This document shows, one piece after another, positions 34,526 through 46,377 of a stretch of 64,000 nt of DNA (within the stretch, counting starts at the first letter, position 1; each line of letters starts with the position of its first letter). The stretch is from Girardinichthys multiradiatus. Its lineage: Eukaryota; Chordata; Actinopteri; Cyprinodontiformes; Goodeidae. The stretch lies in assembly GCF_021462225.1 (NCBI RefSeq), contig NC_061794.1:16013784-16077783 (forward strand), read 5' to 3'. The position numbers were made by a program, and so were the translations under genes. Below the pieces are notes generated by a model. It saw nothing but the letters and a program-made list of their open reading frames with translations. It made no database searches and was not told the DNA's origin.

Positions 34526-37448
34526 GAATAAATACTTAATATTTAACAGCATATTTGTTAAAGCTGGAAAAATAACAGAGGTAAAATGTTAGAAGGTTTG
34601 TTAACTTTTTTCAGCATTGCAGAGTGGTACTGGGTACTTTTTCTTTTACCAGACTTCTTTGTAGGGGTCAGTAATAGAAACGTAATGATACATAATTTGA
34701 TGGAATGGGTTCCAATCCCATCCTTTGTATTCATACCAATTACTGAAATAAAGGATGAAAAACTATTACTGGTGGCTGTTACCATAGAAACTCAAACAAT
34801 CTCCCTTCTCAAAATATGACTGACTACTTTAATACTTCTTATAAAAAGCTAGAAAGCTGTTTTGTGTAGGCAGTGCCTAACAGGCAGTGCCTAACAACTT
34901 TCTTTGATTCAACTTTTAGCACACTTTTATGAAAAAAAAAAGATGAATACTAGGCTAATTTATTTTTTTTCCTTTTTCACTTTTTAAAATAATCTTCTAT
35001 TGTCAACTACTGTTCCTTGTGAAGTCAGGGTAACACAGCCCACACGGGCCACAAAGATGAGGTGACAAAGGTCAATTTTAATTCAACTTTCACATCTGAG
35101 CTAGAGCTAGAGCCCAGAGCAAAATGCGTTGAATACAAATGTTCAACACACTTTTCAGATTCACACACAAAAACTGAAAACCCTCTAACATTTTCCTTCC
35201 CTTTTACAATCATGCACTAGTTTGTTTTGTCTATCTCATAAAAATCCCAATTTAAGCACATTCTAGATTTGTGTTTGTAATGTGACAAAATATATATATA
35301 GAAAAATAAAATAAAATGAAGCTGGATAAATATGTCTTCAAGGCTCTGCAGAAATAATTTGAGAGCCATTTTAAAAACCAGATAAAGGAATATGAACCTT
35401 GAAAGCCTTATTTGACTTTGTAATAGACCTGAGACTAAAACTGCTGAACATGAATGCCCTAACCTGACAACATTCTACAAACTTGTAATGTTGTCTGACC
35501 GGCTTAAGGCACAGATGCATTCTGCTCACGGCATGAAGACAGGCCAAACTGTGCTGGTATCTGTGACAATCCCTGCTGAGCCTTAGGAGACACAGGAAAA
35601 CAGCCAAAACCAAAACATCACTTTAATCGAGAATTTCTGTGCTAATGCTCAAATGTGGTGCTCAGTTTTAAACTGGGGGTAAATAAACACAGGTGTTTTC
35701 ATATAGAGTCAGCTGTCACGTGTATACTGCTGTATTTCAAACTTAAATCAGTTGACTCAGTTACACTGATATTAACAGAGAGACTACATTTCTTCGAGTG
35801 TAAAAACCTCTCTCAGGTTAGATCAGTAGACCTTTGTTTTAAAATGCAATCTCCCACAATCCGTTTTATTATACTGTTGTTAAAAATCAGCAGAAGTTTT
35901 TTTGTTAGTCCCATTTTTCTACAGTATACCTCTGTTAAAGTAATGAGTTAACTTATTCCTAATAATTTACCCCATAACATCATAACAAGTAGGTGATAAC
36001 AAAGAGACCTATAAAAATATATTGTTTGAAAACGGTAAATAAATAGTTAGGTATGTTGAAATTTACATATAATAAGGATTGGCAAAGCTATAGTATTCTT
36101 AATTCTAAGTATGCTGCCACATTATAGGACCTCTGTCCACCTGTGTTAGAATTTCTAACACCAGGCCCATCTACTTTTAATCTATCAACCCATTGACCTT
36201 ACACTGACATGAATCACATACCCTTGAAAATCAGTTTTCTAGTTTCTCAGAGCATATTAAAGGGAAAAGCTTACTGACATTCATGGGTCTAAACTTCCTT
36301 TCTCATAACATTTCTCCTAATTTCAAATATTAATTCATGTACACTTTTTATAGTTCCTATACGAAGGCAATTTAGAAAATTACTTTTAAATTCAGAGCCT
36401 CTTTTTTTTACACCCCGCATATTCTGGTCATTAGCCTAGTTCTGATAGCCGGATTGTATCTGTTCAACTCATAGCTGGGTTTCACTTATAAACCGAGAGG
36501 CAGCATCTTTTGCTGAAAAGCAATACTGTCTCTAGATGTAATACTGTAGTTATTGCCATCTTATCTGCAGGTGCAGCCACCCAAACACATTTAGTATTTG
36601 GAGGCTATGTGGCCCTCTGATAATGATCGCTGAGAAAACAGAGAGCCTCTGTCTTTGAGGTTTTTTAGAAACAGACCCTTGCACTTGTTTTGGTGCACAC
36701 CCTTTGTTGAACAGATTCAGAATAACTTTATATTTTGAGGGGCAATAATGTGAGGAAATTCTTAATTTTTGCATTTAGGCTATTTTGTGTGAGAAGGGGT
36801 TTTGATCATTGGTTCATCAGGTTTTCTGAATGTCTGAAAGTTTTTTTTTTTTTACTTTTGCAGCTTTCTCCCTGATTTACAGCTCACTCCTTGCACCTGA
36901 CTACTGCAGCGTATTGCGAAGCTTGCTTATAAAGAAAGTGGATAATTGAAAAGAAATATATTGTGTAACAAGCCCTAAAAAGCTGTCTAGAGCAGGTGCA
37001 AAGAACCATTTTTTAGTAAACAGTATAAATAACTAACTTCACAGATTTGTCGGTTATATGTGTTTCATTTGTTGAGATTTTGAGTTTTTTATGCCTGGAT
37101 GATTCATTGGTCACTGTTGAATGTCTCAACAAACAACCTAAGCACACAGTTTTCTGAAAATTGTCAGGAATTATACTGAATATAAGTAAGTACATTTGAA
37201 AGAGAAAACACATCTGAGCAGGAGAGTAGCACAAAAATCAGGGCCTTATGAACAAACCCTCTTGGTGGTCTCCAAAGCTCGCTTGACCAAAATCTCACAT
37301 GCATATTTTTGCCTTGGTATAAGAGAAAGACAATGAATATGATGTTTGACTATAATCTATACTGAGATATTTTAGTTTAATAAGCCACATATGTTTGCTT
37401 GAATAACCTGTCTAGATTGTCTTATATCCTCATTGCTATCATCTGAAC
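34526..37448. other. Intronic, no recognised feature
   Basis: AT-rich, no repeat or gene recognised. TATAAG at about 37319-37324 lies 125 bases upstream of the candidate exon at 37449. Confidence 0.5.
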
Positions 37449-37897
37449 ATGAGGGACCTGCTGTTGTTGCTGCTGCTGCTTTGTCTGAAACCAGGGACCA
37501 TGTGGTTCATTGTATTGAGCTTTGCTAATATTTTCGTCATGTTTATCTCAGTTATAGAGGTAAGTTATTATCATTTGGTTTATTAATTTTTTGAATAGGT
37601 AAGTTGGGTTAATATTTCAGATATTTTCCTTTTGTTTGTTGTTTTGATATAAGTTCATCCTGAAGCTACACCCAGCGCCTTCTCAGTGTTAAAATCTGAA
37701 AAGAAAAATAATATCTTCCAAATAAATCATTGTAAAATTGTACAACTGTGTGTTGTGACTCCTTAGGGTTTGATGAGGATGGATCCTCCATGTTGTGGCC
37801 TGGCCACCCCGAGACAGACCATAACAGGTACTGAAAGATTAAATATACAGTCATTTTAAAGAAATTAGAATATAATTGAAAAGGTCATTTATTTCCG

Positions 37898-39530
37898 GAA
37901 GGAGTACTTCGAGGATCTCCTCAATCCTACCATCACGCATTCCGTGGTGGAAACAGAGGCTGGGGACTCGGGGTTGGACTCTTTCATCACCCAGGCTGAA
38001 GTCACCGAGGTGGTTAAAAAGTTCTGCGGTGGCAAGGCTTCAGGGGTGGATGAGATCCGCCCTGAGTACCTCAAATCTCTGGATGTTGTTGGGCTGTCAT
38101 GGTTGACACGCCTCTTCAACATTGCGTGGCGGTCGGGGACAGTGCCTCTGGACTGGCAGACTGGGGTGGTGGTCCCCCTACATAAGAAGGGTGACCGGAG
38201 GGTGTGTTCCAACTACAGGGGGATCACACTCCTCAGCCTCCCTGGTGAGGCCTACGCCAGGGTATTGGAGAGGAGAGTCCGGCCGATAGTCGAACCTCGG
38301 CTTCAGGAGGAGCAGTGTGGTTTTCGTCCCGGCCGTGGAACACTGGACCAGTTCTATACCCTCTACAGGGTGCTCGAGGGTTCGTGGGAGTTTGCCCAAC
38401 CGGTTCACATGTGTTTTGTGGACCTGGAGAAGGCATTCGACTGTGTCCCTCGTGATGCCCTGTGGGGGGTGCTCCAGGAGTATGGAATCAGGGGCCCTTT
38501 ATTAGGGGCCATCCGGTCCCTGTACGAGCGGAGCAGGAGTTTGGTCCGCATTGCCGGCACTAAGTCGGACCTGTTCCCGGTGCATGTTGGACTCCGCTCC
38601 GGCAGGGCTGCCCTTTGTCACCGGTCCTGTTCATAACTTTTATGGACAGGATTTCTAGACGCAGCCAAGGGCCGGAGGGGGTCTGGTTTGGGGACCAGTG
38701 GATTTCGTCTCTTGTTTTTGCAGATGACGTGGTCCTGCTGGCCCCCTCTAGCCAAGACCTGCAGCATGCACTGTGGCGGTTCGCAGCCGAGTGTGAAGCG
38801 GCTGGGATGAGGATCAGCTCCTCCAAGTCCCAGGCCATGGTACTCGACCGGAAAAGGGTGGCTTGTCCTCTTCAGGTTGAAGGGGAGTTCCTGCCTCAAG
38901 TGGAGGAGTTTAAGTATCTCGGGGTCTTATTCACGAGTGAGGGAAGAATGGAGCGGGAGATTGATAGACGGATCGGTGCGGCTGCCACAGTAATGGGGGT
39001 GCTGTGCCGGTCCATTGTGGTGAAGAGAGAGCTGAGCCGAAAAGCAAAGCTCTCGATTTACCGGTCGGTCTACGTTCCTACCCTCACCTATGGCCATGAA
39101 CTTTGGGTCATGACCGAAAGAATGAGATCCCGGATACAAGCGGCTGAAATGAGCTTCCTCTGTAGGGTGGCCGGGCACTGCCTTAGAGATGGGGTGAGGA
39201 GCTCGGCCATCCGGGAGGGGCTCGGAGTAGAGCCACTACTCCTCCACATCGAGAGGAGCCAGTTGAGGTGGCTCGGGCATCTATACCGGATGCCTCCTGG
39301 ACGCCTTCCTCGGGAGATGTTCCAGGCACGTCCCACCGGGAGGAGGCCCAGGGGACGGCCCAGGACATGCTGGAGGGACTATGTCTCTCGGCTGGCCTGG
39401 GAACGCCTTGGGCTCCCCCTGGAGAAACTGAAGGAGGTGTCTGGAGAGAGGGACGTCTGGGCGTCTCTGCTGAGTCTGCTGCCCCCGCGACCCGGTCCCG
39501 GATAAGCTGAAGACGACGAGTACGAGTACG
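37898..39530 (+). mobile_element. Rex3 (RTE clade) LINE, 5'-truncated, with target-site duplication
   Basis: Flanked by an 11-bp direct repeat ATTTATTTCCG (37887-37897 and 39531-39541). It encodes the end of the linker and RT: ASGVDEIRPEYLKSLDVVGL, LPGEAYARVLERRVR, VDLEKAFDCVPRDALWG, then a frame change at about 38587-38607, then FADDVVLLAPSSQD, LGVLFTSEGRMEREIDRR and the C-terminal RWLGHLYRMPPGRLPREMFQ, ending in a TAA (39503-39505). The 3' tail is GATAAGCTGAAGACGACGAG with short repeats. The segment around 38158 (TGGCAGACTGGGGTGGTGGT) matches, as I recall it, the conserved Rex3 RT stretch used in fish cytogenetics. Apart from the frame change the RT is open, so the insertion is relatively young. 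Confidence 0.94.
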
Positions 39531-39742
39531 ATTTATTTCCGTAACTCAATTGACTAAGTGAAACACATTATAAAGATTAATTACACACATACTGATGTCT
39601 TTATTTCTGTTAAGATGATTTTCTGTTTACAGCTAATGTAAACATGACATTTCTGAATAGAATGTTTCATCAGATCAATAAAATGCCATTTAAATACAGA
39701 GATGTGAGCTTAATGAAAAGCATGTTTAATACCTGCTTAAAG

Positions 39743-40322
39743 GTTGGTATTTTCAAAAGATTTTAATTTAATCATTTCATCTGACAAACAAGACTTACTG
39801 GAGCACATCTAATTTATTGTAACTTTGTGTTTGCAATGGAATAAACCATTTCTAGGCTTTTTCCAAAGGTAGATGAGTCAAGTTTTGTATTTACCTTCTA
39901 ACTTACTGTGAACTTAAGTAAAGAAACTAACTCTGTCTGTGACACTTTCTTTTGTTGCACTGAATTATCCAATAAAGTAGTAATTATAAAACAAGGTTCA
40001 TTTGAGCTCAAATAGATTTGATAAGGCATCAGATCTGTCATAACAATAATATTAATAATAATAAACACAATTAACTGTATCCTTAAACCTAAGAACTTCA
40101 CCTCCTCTTTTTTGGTTGATCATGCCATCTGTAAAATAATAATAGATCTTTTGGTAATCACAATAGCTCTTGGGGTCTGTTGTATTCAGTCTTTTTGAAC
40201 AATGACAGTGGCATTCACACAATCCTAAGAGAGCAAGGAACCCATTTGTAGTTAATATGTCATAACTGATCTCTGGGAAAGGATAAAGCTGTCCATAGAA
40301 ATTTAACTTTTCTTATCATCAG
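39743..40322. other. Intronic stretch, no recognised repeat (putative intron 3 of the candidate gene)
   Basis: AT-rich, 580 bp, between candidate exons C and D. No repeat seen. Confidence 0.4.
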
Positions 40323-40434
40323 GCCTGCGGCATCTCTGTGTCAACTGATTGGGTGTAACTTTGATGAAAATTAATTTATGAGAGTAATTATTCTATGTGC
40401 TCAAAATCTAAAAATAAACATTTACAGGTCCTTC

Positions 40435-42034
40435 TCAAAATATTAGCATATTGTGATAAAGTTCATTATTTTCCATAATGTAATGATGAAAATTTAACAT
40501 TCATATATTTTAGATTCATTGCACACTAACTGAAATATTTCAGGTCTTTTATTGTCTTAATACGGATGATTTTGGCATACAGCTCATGAAAACCCAAAAT
40601 TCCTATCTCACAAAATTAGCATATTTCATCCGACCAATAAAAGAAAAGTGTTTTTAATACAAAAAACGTCAACCTTCAAATAATCATGTACAGTTATGCA
40701 CTCAATACTTGGTCGGGAATCCTTTTGCAGAAATGACTGCTTCAATGCGGCGTGGCATGGAGGCAATCAGCCTTTGGCACTGTTGAGGTCTTATGGAAGC
40801 CCAGGATGCTTCGATAGCGGCCTTTAGCTCATCCAGAGTGTTGGGTCTTGAGTCTCTCAACGTTCTCTTCACAATATCCCACAGATTCTCTATGGGGTTC
40901 AGGTCAGGAGAGTTGGCAGGCCAATTGAGCACAGTGATACCATGGTCAGTAAACCATTTACCAGTGGTTTTGGCACTGTGAGCCGGTGCCAGGTCGTGCT
41001 GAAAAATGAAATCTTCATCTCCATAAAGCTTTTCAGCAGATGGAAGCATGAAGTGCTCCAAAATCTCCTGATATCTAGCTGCATTGACCCTGCCCTTGAT
41101 AAAACACAGTGGACCAACACCAGCAGCTGACACGGCACCCCAGACCATCACTGACTGTGGGTACTTGACACTGGACTTCTGGCATTTTGGCATTTCCTTC
41201 TCCCCAGTCTTCCTCCAGACTCTGGCACCTTGATTTCCGAATGACATGCAGAATTTGCTTTCATCCGAAAAACGTACTTTGGACCACTGAGCAACAGTCC
41301 AGTGATGCTTCTCTGTAGCCCAGGTCAGGCGCTTCTGCCGCTGTTTCTGGTTCAAAAGTGGCTTGACCTGGGGAATGCGGCACCTGTAGCCCATTTCCTG
41401 CACACCCCTGTGCACGGTGTCTCTGGATGTTTCTACTCCAGACTCAGTCCACTGCTTCCGCAGGTCCCCCAAGGTCTGGAATCGGCCCTTCTCCACAATC
41501 TTCCTCAGGGTCCGGTCACCTCTTCTCGTTGTGCAGCGTTTTCTGCCACACGTTTTCCTTCCCACAGACTTCCCACTGAGGTGCCTTGATACAGCACTCT
41601 GGGAACAGCCTATTCATTCAGAAATTTCTTTCTGTGTCTTACCCTCTTGCTTGAGGGTGTCAATAGTGGCCTTCTGGACAGCAGTCAGGTCGGCAGTCTT
41701 ACCCATGATTGGGGTTTTGAGTGATGAACCAGGCTGGGAGTTTTAAAGGCCTCAGGAATCTTTTGCAGGTGTTTAGAGTTAACTCGTTGATTCAGATGAT
41801 TAGGTTCATAGCTCGTTTAGAGACCCTTTTAATGATATGCTAATTTTGTGAGATAGGAATTTTGGGTTTTCATGAGCTGTATGCCAAAATCATCCGTATT
41901 AAGACAATAACAGACCTGAAATATTTCAGTTAGTGTGCAATGAATCTAAAATATATGAATGTTAAATTTTCATCATGACATTATGGAAAATAATGAACTT
42001 TATCACAATATGCTAATATTTTGAGAAGGACCTG
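40435..42034 (-). mobile_element. Tc1-like DNA transposon, copy B (1,600 bp)
   Basis: Flanked by TA (40433-40434, 42035-42036). Same family and nearly the same sequence as copy A, in reverse orientation, with the same about 210-bp inverted repeats starting CAGGTCCTTCTC. Confidence 0.95.
40702..41706 (-). pseudogene. Tc1-like transposase of copy B, one nonsense codon
   Basis: The start ATG is at 41706-41704. Codon 31 is TGA (41616-41614), exactly as in copy A. Downstream the frame is fully open to the natural stop at 40704-40702. HTH, SDESKF, QHDLAPAHS and DLNPIENLW (the catalytic Asp, Asp, Glu) are all intact. This is the less damaged of the two copies. A Met at 41565 in the open part could start a 287-residue product lacking the N-terminal HTH, which would not be expected to bind the ends normally. 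Confidence 0.93.
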
Positions 42035-42036
42035 TA

Positions 42037-42650
42037 CATGCTGCCTTCACTCTGAGACATCTGCTGCTGAAATGAGCTCATATTGTGTTTGTTCAGTTGT
42101 GCTCACCTCTCTTGTAAAAAAAGAAAACTGTTTTCCTCACTCCTCTTTCCTTAGTTTCTTTTTGGTAGCCTGCTTTTCCTGTCTCTGGAAAAAGCGTTAA
42201 GTAATTCGTGCCTTTTAAAGGGGTTATGAAAGCTTCAAAGACCACCCATCCTTTTGTCACAAAATTCAGTCTTTCAACCATTCCATTTTAGCCAGGGTGG
42301 ATTTCATTATCACATTAATAGATTAGACATTTGGTAAAATGCAGCAGAAACACTTGTAATTTCAGGCTTTTTTAGGATCCCTCCCTATGATGGACCCAGG
42401 TAAACAGTACAATTTCCCCTGCAACACAAAGCCCCATCTAAAACCCATCAAACTTTGCAATTTTAATGAGCATTTTTGCTTCTTTATCTCATACATTTCA
42501 TATAATGTACTGGAAGGTTTCGTTCTGAGATGCTTTTGTTCCCAGAATCAGCAGACGGCAGCTGCTCTAAAAACCCAGACAGCTGGCAACATATGAACAT
42601 TTCTATGTAGCACTGAAAAAAAGTGTGTTTAGTAGGATTTTGTATAGTAT

Positions 42651-42653
<3 letters not shown>
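42037..42653. other. Intronic, no recognised feature
   Basis: Nothing identified between copy B and the TA microsatellite. Confidence 0.5.

Positions 42654-42699
<46 letters not shown>
42654..42699. repeat. (AT)n microsatellite, 46 bp
   Basis: Uninterrupted AT alternation. Confidence 0.97.
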
Positions 42700-42701
<2 letters not shown>

Positions 42702-42720
42702 TAATTAGTCATCTGAAAAT

Positions 42721-43090
42721 CCATTCTTCCATCCATTCATTGTCTATACACACTTATCCTTGCAGGATCATGTGGGGGCTGGTGTCCATATCTCCAGCGG
42801 TCATTGGGCAAGAGGCAGGGTAAACCCTGGACAGGACGCCAATCCATCACAGGGCAACACAGACACACACAACTATACGCACACACATTCACACCTCCGG
42901 ACAATTTAGAGAGATCAATTAACCTAACAGTCATGTTTTAGGATTGTGGGGATGAAGCCAGGGTACCTGGAGAGAACCCACGCACGCAAAGGGAAAACAT
43001 GCAAAATCCAAGCAGAAACATAAAAGACCCAGTCCCAGGACCTCCTTGCAGTAAGGCAACAGTGCTGCTAACTGCTCCACCGTGCAGCCC
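42721..43090 (-). mobile_element. tRNA-headed SINE, full length, minus orientation
   Basis: Flanked by a 12-bp direct repeat TCATCTGAAAAT (42709-42720, 43091-43102). Read on the minus strand it starts GGGCTGCACGGTGGAGCAGTTAGCAGCACTGTTGCC (degenerate A box) and ends GGATAAGTGTGTATAGACAATGAATGGATGG. Same family as 59766-60114 and 60993-61196. Confidence 0.88.
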
Positions 43091-43102
43091 TCATCTGAAA
43101 AT

Positions 43103-44555
43103 TCAAAGTGAAATAGTGATCTACATGTATTTATTATAAAACCACTTGAGTTTGTATTTCAGCAACAGAGGACTGGAGGGACAACCTGTAATCAGTCAAC
43201 TCAGCAATTTAGAAACCGAATTGCAGCAGCACTTGTGCTTCTGCTGATGTGTGAAAAAAAATCACGTCGCCCTGAGCAGAAATGTCAGCAGAACACCTCA
43301 GTAGAAATTACAGTTGATTCCCAGTGAATATCAATGTGACAGGATGTCGCTGTTTTGCAAGTGGTAGACACATAATCTTTAATAGAGGAGGGCTCTCACA
43401 CATCCTCTCCTCTGGAAAGTGAAAATTAGTCACAAGTGTGCAGTACATCAAAAATGCAGAAAAGAAAAGAAATACTTAAACACTTTGTTTCCTTTTTTGG
43501 TCTTACTTGTACACTACTTGATAAGTGAGTCACAGTTGCACAAAACAGTCCTACCTACACACACATTCATAATCTCACATACACACATAATTCAGCCAGT
43601 TCGGTATGAAATTAATAGCATGCATGTAAGTTGAGCCAGCAAGTAACAAACTCATAATCCCAGAGCAAGAGAGCTGACTGTGCTGTATGTGCCGTAGATG
43701 ATTTGCTTCTATCACTCTCTCTCTTCATGCCTTTGCAGCACACACTCACTCCTCTTTACCATCTGGAAAGCTCAATCCCTCATCTCCATTTCATAGACTT
43801 TGTCCACATGTCACTTCTTATCTTTACCAACACCTGGTTTATTGTTTAAAAGTGTTGAAACATTTGAAAACCAGTCATGGTCTACATGTATTAACTTGTT
43901 GTGTCACTTACTCCTTCACCAGGATCTTTTCTCTGTCTCAGAACTGAAAGTAAAAATGTGAACTTTTCTCATGGCCAGCCTAATGAAACCCAGATGACAA
44001 AAACACAGCAGCTTGAATATAAATTGACTCTGTTTTAATTGAAAAGAGCAAGGCCTTGACTGCTGCCATAATGCTGACAAAAGACTGTGTTGACTGATGG
44101 TGTTTTTTAGGATTTCTAAGTCCATTAGGGGGGTTGAAGAATTTAAACTGTGATTAATTCTCTGCTGCTTGCTGTTCTTGCCCGTTCCTCTTTGTCCACC
44201 AAATATTTTAAACCTTTTTTAATGGATTGTTTAGTACTTAAGGCTATCTAAGTGCTTCTCATCATTACACATTTTTTCACTTTTTTACTCTACTTTCGAT
44301 GACCTGAGCTATTACAAAAGGGATATTTTGGAAATACAATAATATTTTATATTTATTAATTATGCTGTTTTCAGTTAAATTAAGTTTTAACTTTTCTCCA
44401 GTTGTTTACATGTTAAAGTGTCACAACCTTTTAATACTGCTATTTTTTTCAACAGATTTAAGTACTTTTTTTCTTTAATTAATCTCTTCTAAAGATCTTA
44501 CTTCTAAAATCCTTTTTTTTTTGTTCTGCAGTTTTATATCTTTATAATATATTTT
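43103..44555. other. Intronic, no recognised feature
   Basis: Nothing identified. Confidence 0.5.
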
Positions 44556-44900
44556 AGGGCTGCAACTAACGATTATTTTGCAAACCGAATGCCGACTATT
44601 TATTTGATTAATCGATTAATAATCGGATAAAAGGTGCTTAAAAGGAGACTTTTTACACAATTTGAACCAGGTGAAGCTGAAACTATGCTACTTGAGGACT
44701 TCTGGTTAGAGCATATTTATAGACAGAGAAGGTTTTTCATCTTAAAAAAAAAGGATATGTTATCTGTAAAATGTTTGCCTAATTACTGCTCTGAGTGGTT
44801 TGTTCTATGAGCAAATAGCATGTTTTTGAGTCTGTATACTCCAGTTAATGATTAGTCGATCAAATTAGTTGACGATTATTTCAAATATCAAATAATCACA
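44556..44900. mobile_element. hAT-type MITE, degraded
   Basis: Starts TTAGGGCTGCAACTAACGATTATTTT, with ATTAATCGATTAATAATCGG, and near the right side has TTAATGATTAGTCGATCAAATTAGTTGACGATTATTT, which is the inverted counterpart. This pattern is typical of very abundant non-autonomous hAT elements of fish. The right terminal GCAGCCC is not found, so the right end is decayed or lost. Confidence 0.7.
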
Positions 44901-44916
44901 ATTAATCCGAGAAATG

Positions 44917-45430
44917 GACTCTGGTGTGGTTTGCTTCTGATGTGAATACTAAGCAGCCTCGATTCAACCTAACTACAGGAAACATAGGGCATCGTGGGAA
45001 AATGATCCCTTCAGTGTTGCTAATGCTACTACTGCATGGATGCTACAAACAATGAGTCATGGACAGACCTGGAGCATCAAGCAGACACTGTGCCTCCTTG
45101 ATATTTGGGCCGATGCACACATAACCGAACTGAAAAGACACACAAAAAGGCGGTGCAGCATGTTCAGTGAGAAAATGAAGGAAAGGGAGTTCGAGCGTTC
45201 TCCCGAACAATGCCACGTTAAAGTAAAAGAACTTTATCTAGAGGCACAAGACACATTAATCAAGTGTTTTCCTCCATTTCCAGGTCTGTGCTCTGCCCTG
45301 TCTTAGTCATTTCTGTCTAGTTGGAGAAATGATCCCCACATGCATAGCCTTTGTTTGCAAGTTATAGTTCACTTGCAAAAAGTACAATGTGAAAGCAGAC
45401 CACACCAAACGAAAAAATAAAGTCCACTTT
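44917..45430 (+). mobile_element. Probable PIF/Harbinger-derived element carrying a Myb/SANT-like fragment
   Basis: The left side GACTCTGGTGTGGTTTGCTTCTGATGTGAATAC is mirrored on the other strand near the right side (TTTGGTGTGGTCTGCTTTCACATTG), giving diverged terminal inverted repeats around one short coding fragment. Boundaries are approximate. Confidence 0.5.
45040..45306 (+). pseudogene. Myb/SANT-like (trihelix) DNA-binding domain fragment
   Basis: The frame encodes WSIKQTLCLLDIWADAHITE, then KRRCSMFSEKMKEREFERSP and EQCHVKVKELYLEAQDTL. This matches the Myb/SANT-like pattern WS-x3-T--LL-IW-D--I---L, a KR/F--I/M segment, then ERSPEQC--K-K-L---Y. PIF/Harbinger transposons encode such a protein beside the nuclease and it binds their termini. 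Only the domain remains; the frame runs on into CFPPFPGLCSALS and stops. No nuclease is in the window. A host trihelix pseudogene is the alternative. Confidence 0.6.
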
Positions 45431-46059
45431 TGGTCCAGAACAAACAAGCTGGTGATCTCTCACCATTTCAAATTGAAATCAAGCTGATATATAGAGGAAT
45501 ATATGTTTAAATGTCCTTTCAAATCTGATCTGTTTCTTCATTATATGAAAAACGATCAGTTTACCTTTTGATATATAATCATCCAAACAGATTCCCTCTC
45601 CTGCTTATATAACTCTAGGTTTTATCCCACTGTACATTCAGCACCACTTTGATTGTTTCCACCATCTTCCTTTCACTCCTTCCCTCGATACTTGCAACCT
45701 AATTCAGCTCCCTCCCTGCTATTCCCTGTCCTCTCGCTCTTTTCTTATCTTTACACACCCGTCCTTTACAGCAGGAAGCTTGTATCTCGTTGCTCAAACA
45801 ACGGCATTTGTTGGCTTTTACTCAATGTTTGAAAAAGGGCAGGGAGGAAAATGAAAAGAAAGGGAGCCAGATTTTATGTGAAGAGAGAGAATGTGACATG
45901 TTGGGCTGTCCACAGTAAGATAACTGGACTGGGAAAAAAGAAAGTTACACTACTCTCTTTTGGATGATGCATATTAGTGCCGTTCTTAAAGAGATAGTCC
46001 TCAAAAGTTCAGAAACAACAGGAAACAAATGTTATGGTGTGTAAACCAATCTAAACTTA
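45431..46059. other. Intronic, no recognised feature
   Basis: Nothing identified. Confidence 0.5.
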
Positions 46060-46377
46060 TAGTGCTGTGCAACGTATTCTTAGTCCTTGAATTTTTCGCC
46101 TTTTGTCGCAATAAAACCACAAACTTCAAATGTATTTTAGGGATTTTCAGTGACAGATCAACAAAAGGGAGATAATGATTGGAAAGTAGAAGGAAACAGA
46201 CACATAATGAGATGTGTAGACACTAAAAAAACTATTTCGTCATGTTAGCCTCCAACACTGTTAATCTGTGCATATTATCCACACATAAAGGGCACATAAT
46301 AACTCCTGATTGGTATAATAAATTATCTATTGAGAAAGGAATTGAAGATGAAGATCTAGAAGCTCAGAAACTACAAG
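46060..46377 (+). mobile_element. Terminal fragment of a Tc1-like transposon
   Basis: AGTGCTGTGCAACGTATTCTTAGTCCTTGAATTTTTCGCC, then ACCACAAACTTCAAATGTATTTTAGGGATTTT: a decayed terminus of the fish Tc1-like group with CAGTGCTTTGCAAAAGTATT ends. The SINE at 46378 follows directly. Confidence 0.6.

Larger units (their letters stand above)
37449..40358 (+). other. Candidate small secreted or membrane protein gene nested in bsn intron 1 (unidentified)
   Basis: Putative exons: A 37449-37559, 37 codons, Leu-rich start then MWFIVLSFANIFVMFISVIE, ending at GAG|GTAAGT; B 37767-37827, acceptor CTCCTTAG, encoding GLMRMDPPCCGLATPRQTIT, donor CAG|GTACTG; C 39633-39742, acceptor TTTTCTGTTTACAG, 36 codons with an NMT glycosylation sequon and KYRDVSLMKSMFNTCLK, donor AAG|GTTGGT (weak); D 40323-40358, acceptor TTTTCTTATCATCAG, 11 codons then TAA. 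Phases are 0, 1, 0 and match. AATAAA follows at 40423. Total 105 residues with four Cys after the signal-like segment. Removing the Rex3 insertion and its duplicated target leaves intron 2 at 161 bp, close to the 207 bp of intron 1. No family recognised; the exon chain is inferred by eye and could be chance. Confidence 0.3.
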
